Assembly (NCBI RefSeq): GCF_004320525.1 | Contig: NZ_SIHX01000002.1 | Location: 434,001-498,000, forward strand | DNA: 64,000 nucleotides | Reading direction: 5' to 3' | Origin: Arthrobacter sp. S39 | Lineage (GTDB): Bacteria; Actinomycetota; Actinomycetes; Actinomycetales; Micrococcaceae | Shown: in pieces, positions 25,958 to 33,920 of the stretch | Position numbering within the stretch: position 1 is the stretch's first letter | Layout: the number at the start of each line of letters is the position of its first letter | Program-made: the position numbers and the translations under genes | Notes under the pieces: generated by a model | Told to the model about the DNA's origin: nothing | The model's input: the letters and a program-made list of their open reading frames with translations, nothing else | Database searches by the model: none

Positions 25958-27394
25958 TCAGAACCCCAGTTGCGCCGCCACCTGGAGAAGCAGCCGTTCG
26001 GAGCCCGCGGGACCCACCAGCTGGATGCCCATCGGAAGGCCCTGTCCAGGGCCGCCTCCCGTCCAGTGCACGGGTATGGTGATGGCCGGCAATCCGCAGA
26101 CGTTGACCATGGAGGACCACGGCGCGTATTCGCACTGTTTCCGGTAGTCGCCGTCGGCGTCCCCGGCCCACTCGGCGGCGGGCCAGCGGTCATCCCCGTG
26201 GGCCGCGCCGGTAAACCAGCCCACTGGACGTGGTGTCTGCGCCAGCGTGGGCATCAGCATCAGGTCCCACTGCCCGTACTGGGTAATGGTGTCGCGCTGG
26301 AACTGGCGGAGGAACGCCAGGGCTTCGTTGAGCTTGGCGGCGCTGCGCTGCTGGGCCCGCCGCCGGAAGGTCCGGGTGAGCGGTGCCAGCAGCGCCTCGC
26401 GGTGGGGGGTGATCCTGGCGCTGCCGACGGCGGCAGTCCAGGCGGTGGTGAACGCGTCCGGGTAGCGGTTGTCATAGCGGACGGCAGCTTCCGAGCTGCG
26501 GTGTCCGGCATGCTCCAGGAGCTTGGTTCCGGTGCGCAGGGCGTCGAGGGCCTCAGGCCCGATGGTGAACGGGAAGGTGGTGGACCAGGGGCTGTCCAGC
26601 GTCACCCCGATGCGCAGCGGGCCGGGTTCGTGCCCGACTGCCTCGCTGTAGGTTTCGTCCGGACCGGCCGCCAGCGCGTCCATCATCAGGGCCGCGTCCG
26701 CCGCGCTGCGCGCCAGCGGGCCTGCCGCCACCAACCGTGCGGGGTCGCCGGAGCTCTCGCCGGAAGCCACCACCCCGCGGCCCGGCTTCAGGCCCACCAG
26801 TCCGCAGGCCGCGGCCGGGATGCGGACGGACCCGCCGCCGTCGGTCCCGGGTGCGAACGGAAGCATGCCTGCAGCCACTGCGGCAGCGCTGCCTCCCGAG
26901 GAACCGCCGGAACTCCGGCTGGGGGCGTGCGGATTGCGTGACGGCGGGGCGATGCGGTTTTCGCTGTATGCCGTCAGGCCGAACTCCGGCACCTGGGTCT
27001 TGCCCAGGGACACGACGCCGGCGCCCTTCAGTTCAGTGACCAGGGCACCGTCCGTCAGCGCGGGTTTGTGATCCAGGGCGGCGCTGCCGTGCGTAGTCAC
27101 GACACCGGCGACGTCTGTCAGGTCCTTGAACCCGACCGGCATCCCGTGCAGCAGCGGCAGGGTTTCACTGACGTCGCCGGAGGACGCCGCACGACGAAGC
27201 CGCGCGAACTTTGCGTCCGCGGCGGCGGCGTCTGCCATGGCCTGCCCGCCGGTGACGGTGACGAATGCGCCCAGGAGGCGGTTGCCCGATTCGATCCGGG
27301 CCAGGTAGTGCGCCGTGGCCTCCCGCGCCGAGAGTTCGCCGGAGCGCAGGAAGTCCCGCAGCTGGACGGCGGACAGCTCGTGGATCTCAGTCAA
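25958..27394 (-). CDS. Amidase signature family enzyme
   Basis: The 478-residue protein has the full amidase signature. The catalytic Lys lies in MPVGFKDLTDV (about residue 93), the Gly/Ser-rich block SRSSGGSSGGSAAAVAAGML supplies the cis-Ser, and the nucleophile region TDGGGSVRIPAAACGLVGLK contains the catalytic Ser. Such enzymes hydrolyse carboxamides, from simple nitrile-derived amides to aryl amides or amino acid amides. GatA is the close relative, but no gatC/gatB is adjacent and the N-terminus is more like solitary amidases. The probable start is the TTG at 27394. It stands alone between small genes. Confidence 0.92.
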   Translation of the reverse strand: MTEIHELSAVQLRDFLRSGELSAREATAHYLARIESGNRLLGAFVTVTGGQAMADAAAADAKFARLRRAASSGDVSETLPLLHGMPVGFKDLTDVAGVVTTHGSAALDHKPALTDGALVTELKGAGVVSLGKTQVPEFGLTAYSENRIAPPSRNPHAPSRSSGGSSGGSAAAVAAGMLPFAPGTDGGGSVRIPAAACGLVGLKPGRGVVASGESSGDPARLVAAGPLARSAADAALMMDALAAGPDETYSEAVGHEPGPLRIGVTLDSPWSTTFPFTIGPEALDALRTGTKLLEHAGHRSSEAAVRYDNRYPDAFTTAWTAAVGSARITPHREALLAPLTRTFRRRAQQRSAAKLNEALAFLRQFQRDTITQYGQWDLMLMPTLAQTPRPVGWFTGAAHGDDRWPAAEWAGDADGDYRKQCEYAPWSSMVNVCGLPAITIPVHWTGGGPGQGLPMGIQLVGPAGSERLLLQVAAQLGF

Positions 27395-27566
27395 GGAAAC
27401 GTGGCTCCAGGCGCCCCTCGGAAGCGGCCGGGATGGTGGACTGCTGAGCGGGCAAGGATCCTCCTACGGGTCAGCAACAGCGTAACTTGTCCCGGCTTTC
27501 GGGAGCGGGGCGATCCGCTGGCACTAGGCTGGAAGGAGACCCGTGACTCTCCGAAAGAGGACTTCC

Positions 27567-27893
27567 ATGAGCGATTTCGATTCCGTGCCAGTCAACGACG
27601 TCCCGGCGGACGCCGTGATTCTGGACGTCCGCGAAGACTACGAATGGGTAGCCGGGCACGCTGAGGACGCCGTCCACATCCCCCTGGACCAGCTCCCGGC
27701 CCGGCTCGGTGAACTCGACCCTGACGAGGACCTGTACGTCATCTGCCGGACAGGCGGGCGCTCGTTCCGGGCGGCCCAGTGGCTGACCGGCCAGGGCTAC
27801 ACGGCCATCAACGTGGCCGGCGGCATGGACCAGTGGCTTGAATCGGGCAGGCCGCTCGTTTCGGACAACGGCCTGAAGCCATTGGTGCTCTAG
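27567..27893 (+). CDS. Single-domain rhodanese-like sulfurtransferase
   Basis: The 108-residue protein is one rhodanese domain. It has VILDVREDYEWVAGHAEDAV with the conserved DVRE...GH pattern, HIPLDQLPARLGEL, and the active-site loop VICRTGGRSFRAAQWL with the persulfide-forming Cys (about residue 64). The GMDQWLESGRPL segment completes the fold. The six-residue loop CRTGGR is typical of thiosulfate:thiol sulfurtransferases. AAGAGGA precedes the ATG at 27567; an upstream GTG at 27543 is unlikely. It is 84 bp upstream of pheA on the same strand with no functional link evident. Confidence 0.92.
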   Translation: MSDFDSVPVNDVPADAVILDVREDYEWVAGHAEDAVHIPLDQLPARLGELDPDEDLYVICRTGGRSFRAAQWLTGQGYTAINVAGGMDQWLESGRPLVSDNGLKPLVL

Positions 27894-27977
27894 CCCGTTG
27901 ACCCTTGCTCCTGCCCGCCTGTGATCTAGCCTGGGGGGATCCTGGCTCGCCCGTTCATAACCATTAAGGAATATTCG

Positions 27978-28958
27978 ATGTCCGCGTCGCCCGTTACCTA
28001 TACCTTCCTGGGGCCGGAAGGCACCTTCACCGAGGCGGCGCTGATGCAGGTCCCGGGGGCTGGCGAGGCAACCCGCATCCCGGCATCGAACGTGAACGCT
28101 GCCCTGGACAAGGTGCGTGACGGTTCCGCGGACGCGGCCATGGTCCCGATCGAAAACTCGGTGGAGGGCGGGGTGACCGCCACGCTGGATGCGATCGCCA
28201 GCGGCCAGGAACTGCGCATAATCCGGGAAGTGCTGGTGCCCATCAGCTTTGTGCTGGTGGCCCGGCCCGGTGTAACCGTTTCGCAGATCCGCCGGATTTC
28301 CACGCACGGCCACGCCTGGGCGCAGTGCCGGCTGTGGGTCGACGCCAATATTCCCGGTGCTGAATATGTTCCGGGCTCCTCCACCGCCGCCTCTGCCATG
28401 GGCCTGCTGGAAGACGCCGCGCAGTACGATGCCGCAATCTGCGCCCCCATCGTGGCCCAGGAACAGCCCGGGCTCTCCGTACTCGCCGAGAACATTGGCG
28501 ACAACCCGGGCGCCGTGACCCGGTTTGTCCTGGTCAGCCGGCCGGGGCGTCTGCCGGAGCGGACCGGAGCGGACAAGACCACAGTGGTGGTACCGCTCCC
28601 GGAGGACCGCCCTGGTGCGCTGATGGAGATCCTTGACCAGTTCGCCACCCGCGGCGTGAACCTCAGCCGGATCGAATCCCGGCCCACCGGGCAGTACCTG
28701 GGGCACTACTTCTTCAGCATCGACGCCGACGGCCACATCGGCGATGCACGCGTGGCCGATGCCCTGGCCGGGCTCCACCGGATCAGCCCTGCAACCCGCT
28801 TCCTGGGTTCATATGAACGGGCTGACGCGCAGAGCGCTGACGTTGCCCCGCACACTTCCGACGAGGCATTCCAGGCGGCACACGTGTGGGTGGGGACCAT
28901 CCTCAGCGGGGAACCGGTTAGCTCCGAAACCGCTTCCGGGGCTTCGCCCACAGCGTAG
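27978..28958 (+). CDS. pheA: Prephenate dehydratase
   Basis: This enzyme converts prephenate to phenylpyruvate in phenylalanine synthesis. The 326-residue protein is the monofunctional actinobacterial form: TFLGPEGTFTEAAL at the start, MVPIENSVEGGVTATLDAI, the conserved Thr-Arg-Phe in PGAVTRFVLVSRPG, and a C-terminal ACT domain (VVVPLPEDRPGALMEILDQF, then the ESRP motif in LSRIESRPTGQYLGHYFF) for phenylalanine feedback. TAAGGA precedes the ATG. The last 45 residues after the ACT domain are a low-complexity tail. Confidence 0.96.
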   Translation: MSASPVTYTFLGPEGTFTEAALMQVPGAGEATRIPASNVNAALDKVRDGSADAAMVPIENSVEGGVTATLDAIASGQELRIIREVLVPISFVLVARPGVTVSQIRRISTHGHAWAQCRLWVDANIPGAEYVPGSSTAASAMGLLEDAAQYDAAICAPIVAQEQPGLSVLAENIGDNPGAVTRFVLVSRPGRLPERTGADKTTVVVPLPEDRPGALMEILDQFATRGVNLSRIESRPTGQYLGHYFFSIDADGHIGDARVADALAGLHRISPATRFLGSYERADAQSADVAPHTSDEAFQAAHVWVGTILSGEPVSSETASGASPTA

Positions 28959-29043
28959 GTCCAGGTACTACCGCGCGCATAACACTGTGCGTATGCTTAC
29001 TTGATCCACATTGGGGGACGGCCCCTATCGAAGGGAGCGGGTC

Positions 29044-29244
29044 ATGAGCAGCAGTACTGACAATGACGGCCAGGGAATGATTGTTAATCCCAAGCCGACT
29101 GCCGACAACCAGGACTGGGACGGCGACGATGCAGACCGCGCTGACCGCCTGCGCTTCGAAGAGGAGCAGGCCATGATCCGTGAACAGTCCGAGGCGCGGG
29201 CTGCCAAAGCAGCCGCCGAGGCCGCCAAAAAGGCCACCGCCTAG
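29044..29244 (+). CDS. Small acidic/basic hypothetical protein
   Basis: The 66-residue product starts MSSSTDNDGQGMIVNPKPTA, has a very acidic middle (DWDGDDADRADRLRFEEEQ) and ends in an Ala/Lys helix (AKAAAEAAKKATA). GGGAGCGG precedes the ATG at 29044. It appears soluble, helical towards the C-terminus, with no recognised domain. It lies 85 bp after pheA and converges on the DAG-kinase-like gene. I rate it real because of codon use and the ribosome binding site. Confidence 0.65.
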   Translation: MSSSTDNDGQGMIVNPKPTADNQDWDGDDADRADRLRFEEEQAMIREQSEARAAKAAAEAAKKATA

Positions 29245-29275
29245 GGCGTTCCGTAATCCACCCGGCCGCGGGCGA

Positions 29276-30337
29276 TCAGGCCTGCGGCTGGCCCTTGACC
29301 CGGATCAGGAGGGACCCCGGCTCCACGCGCACGGTAAGCTTCGTGGCTTCACCCGACGTGTCGCCGTCGAGCTGGGTGGGCATCGGCTCAGGGCACTTGA
29401 TGACGATCTTCCCGGACCTGTACATGGTCATGATCGGCAGGTTTCCCCGGTGCCTGAGCAGGACCTTGCCGTACATGATGATCCAGCCAAGGGCGCTCCG
29501 GGGGCTCATCACCACCACATCCAGCATGCCGTCGTCGATCATGGCCTGCGGAATGAAATCGATGCCTCCGGGCACCAGCCCGCAATTGGCAAACAGGACG
29601 CTGCGGATGTTCCGGGCCTGTTCCGGGCCGTCGTCCAGGGTGATGGACACTTTCCGGCGCCGGCCGGGCAGGTGCCGCATGCCGGCTTCCGTGTAGGCGA
29701 GCCACCCGACGGCCTTTTTGAGGCCGTCGTTCGTGTCGGCCAGGATCTCGGCGTCCAGGCCGATGCCCGCGATCACCAGGAACGCGTGCTCGGAGGAGTG
29801 CCCGGTGCGGGAGTTCTCGATGCCCATCCGCGCCGTATCGATGTAGCGCTGCTGCCCGAACAGTGCAGTCTGGACGTTCGAGTGGAGGTCGTTGACGTCC
29901 AGGTCCAGGTTGCGGGCCAGCAGGTTTCCTGTGCCCAGCGGGATGATGCCCATGGCAACACCGGTGTGGGCGAGGGACTCGGCCACCACCCGCACGGTAC
30001 CGTCGCCGCCGCCTACCAGGACGACGTCGGCCTTGTAGTCCAGCGCCGCCCGGGCCTGCGTATATCCCGGGTCCTCCATCGTCGTCTCGAGGAAGAGGGG
30101 ATCGTCCCAGCCCGCGGCAAGGCAGGCCCGCTGGATGGCTGCTTTGGCCTCCGGGGCGCGTGCCTTAACAGGGTTGAGGATCACTGCAACTCGCTGATGG
30201 CCGAGGTCGGCCTCGTGCGCATCTTCGGCCACCGCGCTGCGGATGTGCAGTGCCTTGAGCTTGCGCACGCCCCACCAACTGGAGACGGCGAAGGCCAGTG
30301 CCGCGGCACTCAGGAGGTAAAGCAGCCAGTCGCTCAT
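29276..30337 (-). CDS. Diacylglycerol kinase family lipid kinase
   Basis: The 353-residue protein has one N-terminal membrane helix ([20 protein letters not shown]) and a DAGK catalytic domain with [11 protein letters not shown], the nucleotide loop [16 protein letters not shown] and [17 protein letters not shown]. The middle and C-terminal parts show [28 protein letters not shown] and [20 protein letters not shown], as in YegS/DgkB-like lipid kinases. It probably phosphorylates diacylglycerol or another membrane lipid at the cytoplasmic face. It is head to head with serS, 89 bp apart. Confidence 0.93.
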   Translation of the reverse strand: MSDWLLYLLSAAALAFAVSSWWGVRKLKALHIRSAVAEDAHEADLGHQRVAVILNPVKARAPEAKAAIQRACLAAGWDDPLFLETTMEDPGYTQARAALDYKADVVLVGGGDGTVRVVAESLAHTGVAMGIIPLGTGNLLARNLDLDVNDLHSNVQTALFGQQRYIDTARMGIENSRTGHSSEHAFLVIAGIGLDAEILADTNDGLKKAVGWLAYTEAGMRHLPGRRRKVSITLDDGPEQARNIRSVLFANCGLVPGGIDFIPQAMIDDGMLDVVVMSPRSALGWIIMYGKVLLRHRGNLPIMTMYRSGKIVIKCPEPMPTQLDGDTSGEATKLTVRVEPGSLLIRVKGQPQA

Positions 30338-30426
30338 GGTGCTTCAACAGTATCCCGGCGGGAAGGTCCGCGTTCCCGCCCTCCTGCCGTCCGCGCTGCC
30401 GCGCCCGGATTCGATACTCTTGTCTG

Positions 30427-31707
30427 GTGATCGACGTAAAAGACCTCAGCGAAAACCCGGACAAGTTCCGTGCCAGCCAGCGCGCCCGCGGCGCCGACGA
30501 ATCAGTGGTGGACGCGATCATCGCCGCAGACTCCGCCCGGCGTGCCGCCCTGATCCGGTACGAAAACCTCCGGGCGGAGCAGAACGTCTTCGGCAAGAAG
30601 GTGGCCCAGGCCAAGGGTGACGAGAAGAAGGCGCTGCTCGCAGAGGTCAAGGAGCTCGCCAACACGGTCAAGGCTGCCTCGGCCGAGGCCGACGCTGCCC
30701 AGGCGAAGCAGGACGAACTGCTGCGCTCCATCCCGAACCTCATCGAGGACGGCGTGCCCGAAGGCGGCGAAGACGACTACATTGTGGTCAAGACCGTCGG
30801 AACGCCCCGCGAATTCCCCGACTTCGAGCCCCGGGACCACCTGGAAATCGGCGAGCTGATCGGCGCGATCGACATGGAGCGCGGCGCCAAAGTGTCCGGC
30901 TCCCGATTCTACTTCCTGCGCGGCGTCGGCGCGCGGCTGGAGATGGCGCTGCTGCAGATGGCCATGGACCAGGCCATCGAAGCCGGGTTCGTCCCCATGA
31001 TTACGCCCACCCTGGTGCGCCCCGAAACCATGCAGGGCACCGGCTTTGACGTCAAGCACGACGCCGAGATCTACCGTCTCGCCGAGGACGACCTCTACCT
31101 CGTGGGAACGTCCGAGGTTGCGCTGGCCGGCTACCACGCCGACGAGATCCTCGACCTCGCCGGCGGGCCCATCCGTTTCGCCGGCCAGAGCTCCTGCTAC
31201 CGGCGCGAAGCCGGCTCGCACGGCAAGGACACCCGCGGCATCATCCGGGTACACCAGTTCAACAAGGTGGAGATGTTCATCTACACCACGGTTGAAGAGG
31301 CGGCCGCCGAGCACGAGCGCCTGCTCGCCTGGGAAGAGCAAATGCTGGCCAAGTGCGAGCTGCCGTACCGCGTGATCGATACCGCCGCAGGTGACCTCGG
31401 CATGTCCGCGGCACGCAAGTTCGACTGCGAAGCCTGGGTCCCCACGCAGGGCGCCTACCGTGAGCTGACGTCCACCTCGAACTGCACCACCTTCCAGGCC
31501 CGCCGGCTCAACATCCGCGAGCGGGTCTTCAACGAGGAGGGCGCCCCGAAGGGAACCCGCGCCGTGGCCACCCTGAACGGCACGCTGGCCACCACCCGCT
31601 GGATCGTGGCACTGCTGGAGCACCACCAGAACGCCGACGGCTCGGTCAACGTCCCGGCCGCGCTGCAGAAGTACATCGGTGGCCTGACGGTTCTCCCGGT
31701 CCTCTAG
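30427..31707 (+). CDS. serS: Seryl-tRNA synthetase
   Basis: The enzyme charges tRNA-Ser (and tRNA-Sec where present) with serine. The 426-residue protein has the N-terminal antiparallel coiled-coil arm (about residues 30-105, rich in Ala/Glu/Lys) and the class II core: motif 2 in [20 protein letters not shown], the serine site near [15 protein letters not shown], and motif 3 in [20 protein letters not shown]. The start is a GTG at 30427. It lies about 12 bases after a GATACT -10-like box with no Shine-Dalgarno sequence, so the mRNA may be nearly leaderless. Confidence 0.97.
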   Translation: MIDVKDLSENPDKFRASQRARGADESVVDAIIAADSARRAALIRYENLRAEQNVFGKKVAQAKGDEKKALLAEVKELANTVKAASAEADAAQAKQDELLRSIPNLIEDGVPEGGEDDYIVVKTVGTPREFPDFEPRDHLEIGELIGAIDMERGAKVSGSRFYFLRGVGARLEMALLQMAMDQAIEAGFVPMITPTLVRPETMQGTGFDVKHDAEIYRLAEDDLYLVGTSEVALAGYHADEILDLAGGPIRFAGQSSCYRREAGSHGKDTRGIIRVHQFNKVEMFIYTTVEEAAAEHERLLAWEEQMLAKCELPYRVIDTAAGDLGMSAARKFDCEAWVPTQGAYRELTSTSNCTTFQARRLNIRERVFNEEGAPKGTRAVATLNGTLATTRWIVALLEHHQNADGSVNVPAALQKYIGGLTVLPVL

Positions 31708-31727
31708 GTTCCGCCGGTTCCTCGGGA

Positions 31728-31795
31728 AATCCCCGCTGCGTGGTCAATTCCCCCGTTTATGCGACGGGGATTAGTCCACCCGGCGGGGATTTTCC
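31728..31795. repeat. Left copy of a 68-bp inverted repeat flanking the AbiEi/DUF559-like gene
   Basis: This 68-bp unit is 75% identical (51 of 68 positions, no gaps) to the reverse complement of 32841-32908. It is also a hairpin: GTGGTCAATTCCCC (31740-31753) pairs with GGGGATTAGTCCAC (31766-31779) at 11 of 14 positions around a 12-nt loop, and the mismatches between the two units cluster in that loop. The unit starts 21 bp after the serS stop and runs across the last codons and stop of the gene at 31771-32775. It may also serve as a terminator, but no T-run follows. Confidence 0.8.
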
Positions 31796-32775
31796 CTCCT
31801 GAGCCCGGCGCCTTCGAGCTTCCGCCGCAGAATCCCCGGGTCCGTCACGGCTTTCCAGTCCCAGCGGACCACCGTGTAGCCGAGCGCCCGGAGCCGGTCC
31901 TCGCGTTTTTTCTCCGCCAGGATGGCTTCGCGTGTGCTGCGGTCGCCCAGGAGTTCGTCGTCGAGATACTTGGCGTCGCCGTCGAACTCCCCGATGACGC
32001 CGTATTCGGGCCAGAAGAAGTCGGTCCGCGCAATGAATCCTTCGCTGTCATTAAAAGATCGCTGCAGGACCGGAGCGGGAAACCCCAGAATGTGGATGAG
32101 TGCCCTGCTCCGGGACTCCCCAACGGATTCCGCCGCCTGGTCAGCCAATGCCAGGACTTCCAGGACCCGACGGCGTTTGGCGGCCGATGCGAGGCTGGCC
32201 GACGCCTGCTGCAGGTCGAGCCGGGTCAGGCCTGCGCCTTCCTTGCGGCGGCTTCCAAGGACGGTGTCAGCCACAGCCACAGCCTCCGGGAGTTCCAGCC
32301 TGACAACGGAATCCATCACCGTCTGAACGAGCGACGTCACAGCGTAGCCGCCGGCCTGGACGATATCGGCTTCCCAGTGATGCCGGAAGGTTCCATAGCC
32401 CCGGACCGTTTCCAGGCCGGTGAGGCCTGTCTTCGGATTCTTGGCTGCTTGGGTTGTTGAGGCGATCCTGCCCGCTTTGTGCGGTGACCGCGTGACCATG
32501 TGGATGTGGTCAGGGACCCCCGGGGTGGGCAATCGCCAGACACGCAGGGCGGTCAGATAGCAGAAGCCTGCGGCCGGATCGCTGGCGGCGACCGCCGCCA
32601 CTGTGGCCGCGTAGCGTTCCCATGCTTTGAGGGCGAGCCATGCGGGCTTGCTGTAATAGACGCCAGCCCGGACGCGCACCAGGTCGCCTTTGGTGTAGGC
32701 GCGGCTCAGGCCACGGCTGCTTCCGGTAAGGGCGCGCATTTGGCCGGCGAGGAGCAGGGGAGGAACGGAATCCAT
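31771..32775 (-). CDS. AbiEi-like HTH protein with C-terminal DUF559-type nuclease-like domain
   Basis: The N-terminal 100 residues resemble the AbiEi antitoxin wing (MRALTGSSRGLSRAYTKGDL, RVRAGVYYS, then ATVAAVAASDPAAGFCYLTA). The C-terminal 100 residues look like a very-short-patch-repair-like nuclease fold: EYGVIGEFDGDAKYLDDEL, then AEKKREDRLRALGYTVVRWD with the acidic and Lys/Arg residues of a PD-(D/E)XK core. No toxin partner (AbiEii) is adjacent, so a classical toxin-antitoxin pair is not supported. The ATG at 32775 is the likely start, giving 334 residues. The gene is bracketed by inverted hairpin repeats, one covering its stop codon and the other its upstream region. By eye its GC content is a little below that of its neighbours. 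Confidence 0.82.
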   Translation of the reverse strand: MDSVPPLLLAGQMRALTGSSRGLSRAYTKGDLVRVRAGVYYSKPAWLALKAWERYAATVAAVAASDPAAGFCYLTALRVWRLPTPGVPDHIHMVTRSPHKAGRIASTTQAAKNPKTGLTGLETVRGYGTFRHHWEADIVQAGGYAVTSLVQTVMDSVVRLELPEAVAVADTVLGSRRKEGAGLTRLDLQQASASLASAAKRRRVLEVLALADQAAESVGESRSRALIHILGFPAPVLQRSFNDSEGFIARTDFFWPEYGVIGEFDGDAKYLDDELLGDRSTREAILAEKKREDRLRALGYTVVRWDWKAVTDPGILRRKLEGAGLRRENPRRVD

Positions 32776-32840
32776 GGGTCCATGCTGTGCTGCTGATCCC
32801 GGCGTCACCAGACGGGGCTGCTCAGATGTGGATAAGTCCA

Positions 32841-32908
32841 GGCAAATCCCCTGCGGGTGGACTTATCCCCCTGAAAGGAGGCGGGGAATTGACCATACGG
32901 CGGGGAAT
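32841..32908. repeat. Right copy of the 68-bp inverted repeat
   Basis: The reverse complement of this stretch aligns without gaps to 31728-31795 (51 of 68 identical). Within it GTGGACTTATCCCC (32857-32870) faces GGGGAATTGACCAT (32883-32896), a weaker imperfect hairpin. An extra inverted half-copy, GGATAAGTCCA (32830-32840), pairs perfectly with TGGACTTATCC (32858-32868). The unit sits about 65 bp upstream of the start codon of the AbiEi/DUF559-like gene and may overlap its promoter. Confidence 0.8.
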
Positions 32909-32920
32909 CGGCGGCCGAAG

Positions 32921-32959
32921 GTTAACACTCACACCGGGGATAACCCTGTGAGTATTAAC
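32921..32959. promoter_or_regulatory. Inverted repeat upstream of the HAD phosphatase gene
   Basis: GTTAACACTCACA (32921-32933) and TGTGAGTATTAAC (32947-32959) are complementary at 12 of 13 positions around a 13-nt spacer. The site lies about 70 bp before the HAD gene and may be an operator or a structured leader. It begins only 13 bp after the right 68-bp repeat, so it could also belong to that repeat complex. Confidence 0.45.
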
Positions 32960-33027
32960 GTGTTGTTCACAAGGTGCTGTGGCGTGCGTCCTAGCAGTGG
33001 TCCGCGGGCGTCTGCTCTACTGGATGA

Positions 33028-33885
33028 ATGACAACACTGACTGAAAACACAGTCGCTGGCAACGATGACCAGCGAAACACCAACCCGGCCAGCACCAAGT
33101 TCATGGTGGCCCTGGACGTCGACGGCACGCTCGTTGACCACGACGGCCACATGTCTCCCGCAGTCCGTGACGCCGCCCGCGCGGTGGTTTCCGACGGCCA
33201 CGACGTCCTGATCGCCACCGGTCGTTCGCTCAACGCCACCCTGCCCGTGATCGAGCAGATCGGCCTGGACCGGGGCTACGCCGTGTGCTGCAACGGCGGT
33301 GTGACCCTCCGCCTGGACCCGGCCCTCGCCGACGGCTACGAGGTAATCCACAAGGCCACGTTCGACCCCGCCCCCGCCCTGCGCGCACTGCGGGAAAAGC
33401 TGCCCACCGCGAAGTATGCGCTGGAGGACGAGGAAGGGAATTTCCTGTCCACGGAGCGCTTCCAGGACGCCAGCTTCGGCGTGGAGGCCATCGGCGTCGA
33501 CTTCCAGACCCTGCTGGAGTCCACAGCCGTCCGCCTGGTGGTGTTCAGCACCGAGAACACGCCCGAGGAATTCTCCACAACCATCCGCGAGATCGGCCTG
33601 GCCGGTGTCACCTACTCGGTCGGCTGGACCGCCTGGCTGGACATTGCCGCCGCCGGAGTCACCAAGGCCAGCGCCCTCGAGAAGCTCCGCGGCAGGCTCG
33701 GCACGCCGCAGCACCTCACCGTCGCGGTGGGGGACGGCCGGAACGACATCGAAATGCTCGGCTGGGCGGGACGCGGCGTGGCCATGGGCCAGGCCCCGGA
33801 GGAAGTCATCGCCGCCGCGGATGAGGTCACTCATTCGGTGTACGACGACGGCGCCGCGCACGTGCTGCGCAGCCTCCTGCCGTAG
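33028..33885 (+). CDS. HAD-superfamily Cof-type sugar/nucleotide phosphatase
   Basis: This 285-residue protein is a class IIB (Cof/YidA type) HAD hydrolase: motif I VALDVDGTLVDHDGHMSP, motif II VLIATGRSLNA, a Lys in the TKASALEKL segment and motif IV VAVGDGRNDIEMLGWAGRGVA. The cap domain lies between residues about 90 and 195. Such enzymes dephosphorylate sugar phosphates, FMN precursors or pyridoxal phosphate. The N-terminal 24 residues precede the fold and look disordered. There is no good Shine-Dalgarno site before the ATG at 33028. An inverted repeat lies upstream. Confidence 0.92.
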   Translation: MTTLTENTVAGNDDQRNTNPASTKFMVALDVDGTLVDHDGHMSPAVRDAARAVVSDGHDVLIATGRSLNATLPVIEQIGLDRGYAVCCNGGVTLRLDPALADGYEVIHKATFDPAPALRALREKLPTAKYALEDEEGNFLSTERFQDASFGVEAIGVDFQTLLESTAVRLVVFSTENTPEEFSTTIREIGLAGVTYSVGWTAWLDIAAAGVTKASALEKLRGRLGTPQHLTVAVGDGRNDIEMLGWAGRGVAMGQAPEEVIAAADEVTHSVYDDGAAHVLRSLLP

Positions 33886-33920
33886 GGGTTCTTCAGCCCG
33901 TCTGACGCAGGCGGGTATGG

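Noticed and set aside
31771..32775. Type IV toxin-antitoxin system AbiEi/AbiEii
   Set aside because: The AbiEi-like N-terminal domain is present, but no AbiEii nucleotidyltransferase gene lies on either side, and the protein has its own C-terminal nuclease-like domain.
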